Positions 1 through 5,324 of a stretch of 6,567 bases of DNA are shown one piece after another. The notes under the pieces are model-generated. The model made no database searches and had not been told where the DNA came from. It was given only the letters and a program-made list of their open reading frames with translations. A program made the position numbers and the translations under genes. Source of the DNA: Acetatifactor sp. (GTDB lineage Bacteria > Bacillota > Clostridia > Lachnospirales > Lachnospiraceae). Every line of letters begins with the position of its first letter. Within the stretch, counting starts at the first letter, position 1. The stretch lies in the NCBI GenBank assembly GCA_016303085.1, contig JAEDMI010000139.1, forward strand, positions 1 through 6,567, given 5' to 3'.

Positions 1-1226
1 TTTTTATCGAAAGTAATGGTAACGCCTTCAAAATAACGACCTGTTACGTTGAAGTAAGCCTCCTCCGCAGGAATGCCGGCAAAAGTAGGCAGAGGGGTAT
101 TCGCACCTGTATCCGTATCGGTTTTTCCGGAAGCCAGATTGAACAGAAGCTGTTTCACGGAAAGATCCGTGGTTCCCTGGGTAGGGTCTGTCAGACTGTT
201 CGGTGCAGAATAAATCAGATTCAGGAACTCCGATGTAGAACCCTCGTAGCCGTAAGCCTTTGCAATCTCATCCAGCTGATTCTGAACAGTGGTTACCGTT
301 CCGTCATTCAGGGTTACCGCAGTGTCGCCTGCCAGCAGGTCTCCGTTTGCATCGTAAAGAGTCCGCACATCTGCAACCAGCGAGGTTCCGCGGGATAGTT
401 TTCCCGTAGCATCCCATTTATAATTCGTTGAATCAAAGGCTACCTTTCCGGCCTTTGTCTGCTTACTGTCATCACCGAAGAGCTTTGTCACGCCCGCTTT
501 GCTCAAATCAACCGCAGCGCCGGCGGAATCCAAAATCTTATCCAGTTCCAGACTGTACTCATTTACATCATCAGACTGCCTGAACACAAACTTTGCGGTA
601 TAGCTGTAGCCCAGTGCATCATAGAAGTTCAGATTTACCACCTTGCCGTTTGCGCTGGTCACATCCGTATCATGCTTATCCAGGATTCCCGACATATATG
701 CCTTGGAGGTTGCCTCGGGAGGATAGGTCATATTGGCAGTGCTCATAATGCGCAGTGCGGACACAGTATCCTTCTTGATTGTACCTGTCTCCTCATCCAG
801 CTGCCAGCCCATGACATTGTATCCGGTGCTGGTCATGGCCAGATTTCCGCCTGCGTCCACATAAAAGGAGCCGTCTCTGGTAAAGAAGTTTTCCGTACCG
901 TTGTTGACAACAAAGAAATTATCTCCGTTAATCATGATATCAAAGGGATTGCCGGTGGACTGTGTGGAACCCTGTCCGGTAATGTTAATGTTGATGGCGC
1001 CGCTCTTTACACCAAGTCCAATCTGTCTGGCATTGACACCGCCGGTACCGGTGGTGGCGTTGGGGCCGCTGGCTCTCTGCGTAGTCTGGCTCATCAGCTC
1101 ACTGAAGGTGATGGAGCTGGATTTAAAAGCTGTGGTATTTACGTTTGCAATATTATTACCGATAACGTCCATCTTGGTCTGGTGTGTTTTAAGTCCTGCC
1201 ACACCGGAGTAAAGTGATCTCATCAT
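1..1226 (-). CDS. flgE: Flagellar hook protein FlgE (3' end cut by window edge)
   Basis: FlgE polymerises into the flexible hook joining the basal body to the filament. Translation from the ATG at 1226 is open for 408 codons to the window edge. The start is MMRSLYSGVAGLKTHQTKMD, then VIGNNIANVNTTAFKSS: the basal-body rod/hook N-terminal motif (about 4-36). Residues 94-148 are the conserved D1 stretch, with NPFDIMINGDNFFVV and FFTRDGSFYVDAGGNLAMTS. The later part is a variable Gly/Thr/Asp-rich D2-like region ending near GRYFEGVTITFDK. The C-terminal helix that ends all FlgE proteins has not been reached, so the whole protein is clearly longer than 408. FlgF/FlgG share the N-terminus, but the SSSITFSELMSQT stretch, the size and the place after flgD favour FlgE. 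A second ATG follows at once. The AGGAGGAA ribosome site at 1235-1242 serves either. Confidence 0.95.
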   Translation of the reverse strand, partial: MMRSLYSGVAGLKTHQTKMDVIGNNIANVNTTAFKSSSITFSELMSQTTQRASGPNATTGTGGVNARQIGLGVKSGAININITGQGSTQSTGNPFDIMINGDNFFVVNNGTENFFTRDGSFYVDAGGNLAMTSTGYNVMGWQLDEETGTIKKDTVSALRIMSTANMTYPPEATSKAYMSGILDKHDTDVTSANGKVVNLNFYDALGYSYTAKFVFRQSDDVNEYSLELDKILDSAGAAVDLSKAGVTKLFGDDSKQTKAGKVAFDSTNYKWDATGKLSRGTSLVADVRTLYDANGDLLAGDTAVTLNDGTVTTVQNQLDEIAKAYGYEGSTSEFLNLIYSAPNSLTDPTQGTTDLSVKQLLFNLASGKTDTDTGANTPLPTFAGIPAEEAYFNVTGRYFEGVTITFDK

Positions 1227-1233
1227 AGTGCTT

Positions 1234-1250
1234 GTTCCTCCTTAAGGAAC
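1234..1250 (-). promoter_or_regulatory. flgE ribosome site inside a small stem-loop
   Basis: GTTCC (1246-1250) and GGAAC (1234-1238) flank TTAAGGA. The AAGGAGGAA ribosome site of flgE (1235-1243) is thus partly in the second arm and partly in the loop. The stem has five pairs, so occlusion would be mild. The site is ten bases from the ATG when measured from GGAGG. Confidence 0.5.
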
Positions 1251-1282
1251 GGAGCGCGCTCCCCTTCCGTCATCCGGGGAGC
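1251..1282 (-). repeat. Overlapping inverted repeats between the TIGR02530 gene and flgE
   Basis: On the transcribed strand GCTCCCC (1276-1282) pairs with GGGGAGC (1258-1264) across an 11-base loop. The second arm overlaps the 12-base perfect palindrome GGAGCGCGCTCC (1251-1262). The two folds share bases and cannot form together. No T-run follows. This is the G+C-rich half of the 78-base gap before flgE. Confidence 0.6.
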
Positions 1283-1301
1283 CATAACCTCCTGTTAGGT
1301 C

Positions 1302-1318
1302 CGGTTATGCGATAACCG
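1302..1318 (-). repeat. Short hairpin over the stop codon of the TIGR02530 gene
   Basis: CGGTTAT and ATAACCG form a perfect seven-pair stem around a three-base loop (CGC). The stop codon TAA lies in the second arm. No T-run follows, so it is not a typical terminator. It may shape mRNA processing or simply be chance. Confidence 0.55.
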
Positions 1319-1724
1319 CTCCGTTAATATTTGTGAAAATGTTCTCGTCCGTTGCTGTGCTGTCCATTGCAGTGACTACCGTCTGATTTGGCACATTCAC
1401 GATAAAAGCCAGCTGATCCACAATGACCAGGGAATCCCTGATACCTTTTTGTCCTGCTTTTCTCGCCCCGTCGTTCAATCGCTCCAGCTGCTCTGTATTC
1501 AGCTGAATATTGCGATCGCTCAGTCTTCCCAGAGCGTGCTTGGAAAATCTCAGGCTTCCTGCGGAGCCCGTCTCTTCCGTGCGGTTTTCCAGGCTTTTTT
1601 GCTGTAAGATTTCCCGGAAGGAGAGCTGCTCGGTGTTCGATGCGCTCTCCGTTCCTTTCGCCCTGTTCAGGTACTGGTCAGTCAACTGCTCAATAGACAG
1701 ATATCCGTTGTTTTGAATATTCAT
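1305..1724 (-). CDS. TIGR02530-type flagellar operon protein
   Basis: This 139-residue protein has no signal peptide or membrane span. It matches my recollection of the TIGR02530 / Flagellar_put family, which lies between flgD and flgE in many Clostridia and Bacilli and has no settled function. The N-terminal third (1-57) is polar with a short SFREILQQK motif (35-43). The conserved core starts at residue 58: LRFSKHALGRLSDRNI (58-73), then ARKAGQKGIRDSLVIVDQLA (87-106), FIVNVPNQTVVTAM (107-120) and the ending NIFTNINGAVIA. The ATG at 1724 is preferred because AAGGAG (1732-1737) sits seven bases upstream. A TTG six bases earlier is only one base from that site. The position between cap and hook genes suggests a hook-assembly or regulatory role, but that is inference. 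The family assignment is from motif memory and could be confirmed by a profile search. Confidence 0.87.
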   Translation of the reverse strand: MNIQNNGYLSIEQLTDQYLNRAKGTESASNTEQLSFREILQQKSLENRTEETGSAGSLRFSKHALGRLSDRNIQLNTEQLERLNDGARKAGQKGIRDSLVIVDQLAFIVNVPNQTVVTAMDSTATDENIFTNINGAVIA

Positions 1725-1731
1725 CTTCAAG

Positions 1732-1737
1732 CTCCTT
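1732..1737 (-). promoter_or_regulatory. Ribosome binding site deciding the TIGR02530 gene start
   Basis: AAGGAG is seven bases from the ATG at 1724 but only one base from the in-frame TTG at 1730. The ATG is therefore the functional start. Confidence 0.85.
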
Positions 1738-1738
1738 C

Positions 1739-2458
1739 TTATGCTTTCCCGGCATCCTCCGTGCCGTCGGTTCCTTCCGTTTCTTCACCGTTCTCACCGC
1801 TGTCGGCATCTTCCTCCCCGGCAGCCATTCGAACCTCCTTCAACTTCTCGATATACTTATTCAGAGTCTTGACGGTATCTTCCGCCACAAAGCTCTTCTC
1901 GTAATCGTTCATCTCACTGTAAAGCTTTTCCAGTTCGTCGATTTCGTCCGCATCCGACATATCCACACCGCCCAAAACTGGAAGCTTATTCAGTCTTACC
2001 GTGAAATCGTAGGCCTTGTTGTAAGCGTTCAGGTACTCCTTATCTGCCACGGTATCCAAATCATCCAGAGAATACAGCTGCTCATCGATAGAAAGATAAG
2101 CTTTTCCGTTTTCGTATACCACGTAGTCAACCTTGCCCTGTACATACTTGGTTTCTCCGGAAGATGTGGTGGTCTTAATATAAACCTCCTGCCCCACCAG
2201 GGAACCGGCTCTTGCCAGTTCCGTGCTGGCTGCCATATTCTGCATCTGCTCCACCTGGGAGAATTGTGCATACTGGGATATGTACTCGGTGTTAGAGGTG
2301 GGCTCCAGAGGGTCCTGATACTGCATCTGGGCGACCAGAAGCTGTAGGAACGCATCCTTGTCCATACCATTGTTATTTAGTTTTGATGTATTCTTTAAAG
2401 AATTCTGGGATGTGGTTTCAACGATTTTTCCGTCTTCCACCGGTGCCATTATAGCCAT
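1739..2458 (-). CDS. flgD: Flagellar hook cap / hook assembly protein FlgD, atypical C-terminus
   Basis: FlgD sits at the tip of the growing hook and guides FlgE subunits into place. The N-terminal export and assembly region is very well conserved: MDKDAFLQLLVAQMQYQDP (32-50), then EYISQYAQFSQVEQMQNM (58-75), followed by SLVGQEVYI (86-94). Residues 95-135 are a short beta segment. The usual Tudor/Ig-like FlgD C-domain cannot be recognised beyond this. Instead, residues 156-210 are helical and residues 214-239 are an acidic Gly/Glu/Asp/Thr tail. The total of 239 residues is close to normal. The start ATG at 2458 has AGGAG at 2466-2470, seven bases away. An upstream in-frame ATG at 2557 would overlap the end of fliK by 83 bases and adds an Arg/Trp-rich peptide typical of a wrong-frame read, so it is rejected. 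The next gene starts 14 bases after the stop. Confidence 0.95.
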   Translation of the reverse strand: MAIMAPVEDGKIVETTSQNSLKNTSKLNNNGMDKDAFLQLLVAQMQYQDPLEPTSNTEYISQYAQFSQVEQMQNMAASTELARAGSLVGQEVYIKTTTSSGETKYVQGKVDYVVYENGKAYLSIDEQLYSLDDLDTVADKEYLNAYNKAYDFTVRLNKLPVLGGVDMSDADEIDELEKLYSEMNDYEKSFVAEDTVKTLNKYIEKLKEVRMAAGEEDADSGENGEETEGTDGTEDAGKA

Positions 2459-2465
2459 AGTTCTT

Positions 2466-2470
2466 CTCCT
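2466..2470 (-). promoter_or_regulatory. Ribosome binding site deciding the flgD start
   Basis: AGGAG lies seven bases before the ATG at 2458, just after the fliK stop. It supports the short flgD start over an upstream ATG that would overlap fliK. Confidence 0.85.
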
Positions 2471-2474
2471 CTCA

Positions 2475-3836
2475 TCACACGCTGTAGTCCAACGTGTTTC
2501 CGTTGGATTCCATGATATCCTTCGCCAGCATGTCCTCTTCCTCCAGGTCCTCCGCAATTGCGGAGTCGTTCAGGTTCAGTCTTCGGATTCGCCCTCTTCT
2601 TGAAGGCTCCTGCCCCCGGCTGTTGCCGCCTCCGTCTCTGCCCTGATCCAGATTTCTCTCAAACTCATGGCTCTGTACGGTGACTTCAATCGCATCCACT
2701 CTGACACCCTGTTCTTCAAACTGTGTCTTCAACTGAATCATCTGACTCTCCAAAGCAGCCTTAACCGCTTCATTCTGAGTGATAAAGTTTGCCGTAACCA
2801 CGCCACCCCGGGAAGCGACCTGAACCTGCAGGGTTCCGAGGCTAGCAGGATGAAGCTGCATCTCCACCCCTGACATCTCGGGCTTCAGATTGATTTTCAT
2901 GTAATCCATAATCTGGCGCATAATGTTTTCGGTGTCTGTCGTCCACGGGCTCTCGGGAACAGTGCTCTGTTGTATCTGCGCGTCAAACCGCTCCGCTTTC
3001 AGATTCTGGGTAAAGAAGTTCAAATCCTGTTCCTTTTCTCCCTCCCGGCTGTTTTTACTTCCGTCACTCTGCGACTCCGCGGAAGTCTTTGCGTTTACCG
3101 CCTCCTCGTCCTGTGTGAGAGTACCGGTAGCTTCGGAAATAACCTCATTTGCTGTTTCGGCATCCCGGAATGTGTTCAACGGCTTTACCGTCTCGTCATC
3201 CGTCTCCACAATAATTTCGGGTTCCGCGGATTCCGCACCGCCAAACCGCTCCAGCAGTTCAGACATCTGTTCGGGAGACTGTTCCAGAGTTTCGGCACTT
3301 TCATGCAGTACGCTTTCCAGTTGTGCCATCAGCTCACGATAGCTTCCGTAAAGAGATTCATCCGTAACCAGTGCCGAAGCATCCGCCGCTCCCGCAACCG
3401 TCAGAATCAGTTCTCCCAAATTTTGAGCATTCAGCACATCCGTCTGTTCCATCCCCAGTTCCTCCAGGGCACCGATTACCTCATCTGTGTCCACCCCCAG
3501 AATCTCTGCAACCTGCCGAATCATCTCTGCCGCTGCCGTTCCCAGCACCTCCGCAGCCTCCTCCAGCTTTTCCTCCGGGATGTCCGCACGCTCTTCCACG
3601 TCTCGGCTGGGCTCCCGCTTTTCCGTCCGAGCCCTGTGTTCATCCCTTGCTTTCAATGAGTCTCCCGGTGCTTTTCTGACAGTCTGTCCGTTCTCTCCGT
3701 TAACAGACTGATCCGGCTCCTTTTTTGTCCGGTTGTTCCAGACTTCCTGAAATCCGCTGTCCAAAACACTTTTTGTTCCCACAGCCGACATTCCGCCCGT
3801 TCCAAACCCGACATCCATTACAGGTGTACTTGTCAT
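2475..3836 (-). CDS. fliK: Flagellar hook-length control protein FliK
   Basis: FliK is the secreted ruler that sets hook length. Its C-terminal domain contacts FlhB and switches export from hook to filament subunits. The protein has 453 residues. Residues 1-90 are low in predicted order. Residues 95-175 are a helical segment (AEILGVDTDEVIGALEELGM) of a type seen in clostridial FliK. Residues 180-295 form a long acidic, Ser/Thr-rich linker. Residues 300-388 are the conserved FliK C-domain with the core LHPASLGTLQVQVASRGG (328-345) and the helix AVKAALESQMIQLKTQFEEQG. A basic stretch (RRGRIRR, 413-419) and an acidic tail follow. The ATG at 3836 is chosen because of a perfect AGGAGG at 3843-3848, six bases away. 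The in-frame ATG at 3896 would lie in the palindrome and has no ribosome site. A candidate sigma-D promoter precedes the gene. flgD follows after 16 bases. Confidence 0.93.
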   Translation of the reverse strand: MTSTPVMDVGFGTGGMSAVGTKSVLDSGFQEVWNNRTKKEPDQSVNGENGQTVRKAPGDSLKARDEHRARTEKREPSRDVEERADIPEEKLEEAAEVLGTAAAEMIRQVAEILGVDTDEVIGALEELGMEQTDVLNAQNLGELILTVAGAADASALVTDESLYGSYRELMAQLESVLHESAETLEQSPEQMSELLERFGGAESAEPEIIVETDDETVKPLNTFRDAETANEVISEATGTLTQDEEAVNAKTSAESQSDGSKNSREGEKEQDLNFFTQNLKAERFDAQIQQSTVPESPWTTDTENIMRQIMDYMKINLKPEMSGVEMQLHPASLGTLQVQVASRGGVVTANFITQNEAVKAALESQMIQLKTQFEEQGVRVDAIEVTVQSHEFERNLDQGRDGGGNSRGQEPSRRGRIRRLNLNDSAIAEDLEEEDMLAKDIMESNGNTLDYSV

Positions 3837-3840
3837 TTCT

Positions 3841-3849
3841 GACCTCCTT
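3841..3849 (-). promoter_or_regulatory. Ribosome binding site deciding the fliK start
   Basis: AAGGAGGTC is a near-perfect complement of the 16S rRNA 3' end. Its AGGAGG core lies six bases before the ATG at 3836. It fixes the start there rather than at the in-frame ATG 60 bases upstream. Confidence 0.9.
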
Positions 3850-3869
3850 CCTTCAGTTATCAATGTACA

Positions 3870-3899
3870 TGTATGAATACCGAAACCGGTATTCATACA
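3870..3899 (-). repeat. Perfect inverted repeat / stem-loop in fliK leader
   Basis: Two 13-base arms, TGTATGAATACCG and CGGTATTCATACA, flank a four-base spacer (GTTT on the transcribed strand). All 13 pairs match. The repeat begins right at the predicted start of transcription of the candidate sigma-D promoter. As RNA it would be a stable hairpin at the very 5' end of a fliK message. As DNA it would be a two-fold symmetric operator. No T-run follows on either strand, so it is not a standard rho-independent terminator. An 8-base palindrome (ATGTACAT, 3863-3870) adjoins it. Confidence 0.8.
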
Positions 3900-3901
3900 C
3901 T

Positions 3902-3928
3902 ATATCGGCTCAAACTCTCAATCACTTA
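3902..3928 (-). promoter_or_regulatory. Candidate sigma-D (sigma-28) promoter for fliK
   Basis: On the minus strand, TAAG (3925-3928) is followed after exactly 15 bases by GCCGATAT (3902-3909). The known sigma-D/FliA consensus is TAAA, about 15 bases, then GCCGATAT or GCCGATAA. The -10 octamer is therefore perfect and the -35 core matches at three of four bases. The -35 overlaps the TAA stop of the motE-like gene, and the start of transcription would fall near 3895-3898, some 60 bases before the fliK ATG. GCCGATAT also occurs twice on the plus strand inside genes (4544-4551 and 5466-5473) without a -35, so the octamer alone is weak evidence. Spacing, strand and intergenic position make this copy credible. 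Confidence 0.55.
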
Positions 3929-4801
3929 AGAGTCAGGGTCCATTATTTTTGTAAGTCTCGCGGCAATATCCGGCTCCATAGCAGCCAGGATATCGCCTCT
4001 CTCCTCTGCGCTCATGGCATTCAAAATCTTTGCCACCAGATTCAGATTGTCGGTCATGGTGTTAAAGATTTCCGCAGCATCCTTGGGCTTCATGCCGGCA
4101 TAGGCAAGGGCATAATCCTGAATTTCCTGACTCTCCTGCTCCTGAATAATCACCTGCTTGTAAAGATATTCCGCCGTTTCCGGATTCAGCGCCTCGTACC
4201 ACTTCCGATACTCTTCCGCTCCGGGACCTTTTTCGGCATAGACTACTTCCTCCCCGAACTCCTGTTGGATTCTCTGAAATTCCACCTGCCTCTTTTCAAA
4301 CTCACTCAGTCTCTCGTTCTCGGCTAAAAGTTTCTCTATGTCCGCATCTTTGGCATTTGAAGCCGTACGCACCTGCTCCAGTTCCAGTTCCAGTTGCTTT
4401 ATATAGTCCACAGCCTCCTGCAGGCTGGAATATCCGCCGTAGTTTTCCGGGTTATTGGTCTCTGTCAGCGATACCCCCGGCAAAATCCTGTTTACCACCG
4501 GGACATCCTTTAAGATAGGAGTCAGGACAGTGCTTCCGAAACCGCCGATATCCAACTTGACAATGACACAGACAACCGCCAGCCATAAAAATACAATCAG
4601 AATCGTAGCGCCAAAGGTTACCAGTCCGTTTCCTTCCTCCTCCAGTCCGAGGTTCTCCTCTTCCTTTGCGATTTCCTTCGCCCGGCGTTTTGCCTCCTTC
4701 TTCTGGTCCTTCCGCTCCTTCTTCAGCTTCTTTTTTTCATCCTGAATTCTCTTTTTTTCCACGTCCGCCGAAGCTGCCGGCGCTGTCATATTCTTTTCCA
4801 T
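3926..4801 (-). CDS. MotE/YlxF-type flagellar membrane protein with MgtE-N-like domain
   Basis: This is a 291-residue single-pass membrane protein. Residues 14-50 are an extremely charged, lysine-rich cytoplasmic segment predicted to be helical. Residues 61-82 (VTFGATILIVFLWLAVVCVIV) form one hydrophobic span. Residues 125-185 look like an extracytoplasmic coiled coil. Residues 202-291 resemble the helical MgtE N-terminal domain, itself related to FliG repeats, including GMKPKDAAEIFNTM and SAEERGDILAAMEPDIAARL. B. subtilis has ylxF at the same place, between fliJ and fliK. The alphaproteobacterial relative MotE is a chaperone for the stator-associated protein MotC. Orthology in function is not shown here, so a role in the export/hook stage or in stator assembly is inference. 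It is not a magnesium transporter, because the transport membrane domain is absent. The start ATG has a strong GGAGG site at 4809-4813, seven bases away. Confidence 0.88.
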   Translation of the reverse strand: MEKNMTAPAASADVEKKRIQDEKKKLKKERKDQKKEAKRRAKEIAKEEENLGLEEEGNGLVTFGATILIVFLWLAVVCVIVKLDIGGFGSTVLTPILKDVPVVNRILPGVSLTETNNPENYGGYSSLQEAVDYIKQLELELEQVRTASNAKDADIEKLLAENERLSEFEKRQVEFQRIQQEFGEEVVYAEKGPGAEEYRKWYEALNPETAEYLYKQVIIQEQESQEIQDYALAYAGMKPKDAAEIFNTMTDNLNLVAKILNAMSAEERGDILAAMEPDIAARLTKIMDPDS

Positions 4802-4825
4802 ATTTTTGCCTCCCGCTGGCAGACG

Positions 4826-5296
4826 TTACACTACCACGCTGCTTCTGTCATCCTTCTTCCGCTGTCCATAGGTATAGCTGGTGAGTTCATCCACCTCTTT
4901 GCCTTCCTGCTTCTTCTCATCCGCCAAAAACTGTTGGAAGGCCTTTTCTTTCAGTGTCTCATGCGTCTTTCGCTCCATCATTACCTCTGTCAGACGCTCC
5001 CTGGCCTCCTCCAGTGTCTTTTCCGCTGCTTTCACTCTCACCTGCTGGGCAGCAATATATTCGTCCATACACAGGATTGCCATTTTGTTGTCCTCAATAT
5101 CACGCAGTTTTAAATTACCTGACAGAAGCTCCTTTGCTTTTTTCTCGTAGGCCTGCTTTCTCTCCCGTAACTGCCGCAGCCTTTCTTCCTCCCCGTCCAA
5201 CGCTGCTCTGGCTGCGCCAAATTCCTGCTTTGCCTGTGTCTCCATCTTTAGTTTGATATCAAGTATACTCTGCATCGAGTACCGAAACCTTGCCAT
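4826..5296 (-). CDS. fliJ: Flagellar export stalk/chaperone protein FliJ
   Basis: FliJ is a small cytoplasmic coiled-coil protein. In the family it sits like F1 gamma in the centre of the FliI hexamer, contacts the gate protein FlhA and helps recycle export chaperones. The 156 residues fit the usual size of about 145-160. The N-terminus MARFRYSMQSILDIK has the family pattern F-x-Y-x-x-x-x-(L/I)-L-D. Residues 15-140 are almost unbroken charged heptad-like helix without proline. The C-terminal signature is present around residues 107-140: MMERKTHETLKEKAF, then KKQEGKEVDELTSY. The ATG at 5296 follows a modest GAGGG site at 5306-5310, nine bases away. It lies 28 bases after fliI and 24 bases before the motE-like gene, consistent with co-transcription. 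The protein is too divergent for sequence alone to be decisive, but the C-terminal signature and position next to fliI make the call firm. Confidence 0.95.
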   Translation of the reverse strand: MARFRYSMQSILDIKLKMETQAKQEFGAARAALDGEEERLRQLRERKQAYEKKAKELLSGNLKLRDIEDNKMAILCMDEYIAAQQVRVKAAEKTLEEARERLTEVMMERKTHETLKEKAFQQFLADEKKQEGKEVDELTSYTYGQRKKDDRSSVVV

Positions 5297-5324
5297 ATCT
5301 GTCCGCCCTCACATTGATGAAGTT

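Larger units (their letters stand above)
1223..1285 (-). other. Possible 20-codon leader peptide overlapping the flgE start
   Basis: An ATG at 1285 opens a 20-codon frame (MAPRMTEGERAPFLKEEQAL). It ends in TGA at 1223-1225, overlapping the flgE ATG as ATGA, the usual arrangement for translational coupling. AGGAGG at 1288-1293 precedes it, but only two bases away, which is too close for normal initiation. The second ATG (codon 5) is 14 bases from it, which is too far. It spans all the inverted repeats of this gap. No family is recognised, and translation is doubtful. Confidence 0.15.

Noticed and set aside
672..1217. Plus-strand open frame of 181 codons inside flgE
   Set aside because: It is Cys/Gly/His-rich with no recognisable domain, and it is the antisense shadow of the conserved FlgE N-terminal region.
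2459..2557. Upstream in-frame extension of flgD by 33 codons
   Set aside because: It overlaps fliK in another frame, encodes an Arg/Trp-rich peptide unlike FlgD, and has no ribosome site. The ATG at 2458 has AGGAG at the right distance.
2970..3659. Plus-strand open frame of 229 codons inside fliK
   Set aside because: It is Leu/Phe/Arg/His/Gln-rich, with composition typical of an antisense read of the acidic FliK linker. No ribosome site or domain.
3837..3896. Upstream in-frame extension of fliK by 20 codons
   Set aside because: The ATG at 3896 lies inside the palindrome at the predicted transcription start with no ribosome site. AGGAGG decides for 3836. Leaderless translation is only a remote possibility.
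3870..3899. Palindrome as rho-independent terminator after the motE-like gene
   Set aside because: The stem is A/T-rich in its lower half and no run of T follows on either strand. Tightly linked flagellar genes continue downstream.
4378..4395. Three tandem copies of CCAGTT
   Set aside because: They encode the Leu-Glu repeat of the MotE-like coiled coil. The array is too short to call a phase-variable repeat.
4544..4551. GCCGATAT on the plus strand (sigma-D -10 octamer)
   Set aside because: It lies within the motE-like coding region, antisense, with no TAAA-like box 15 bases upstream and no plus-strand gene.
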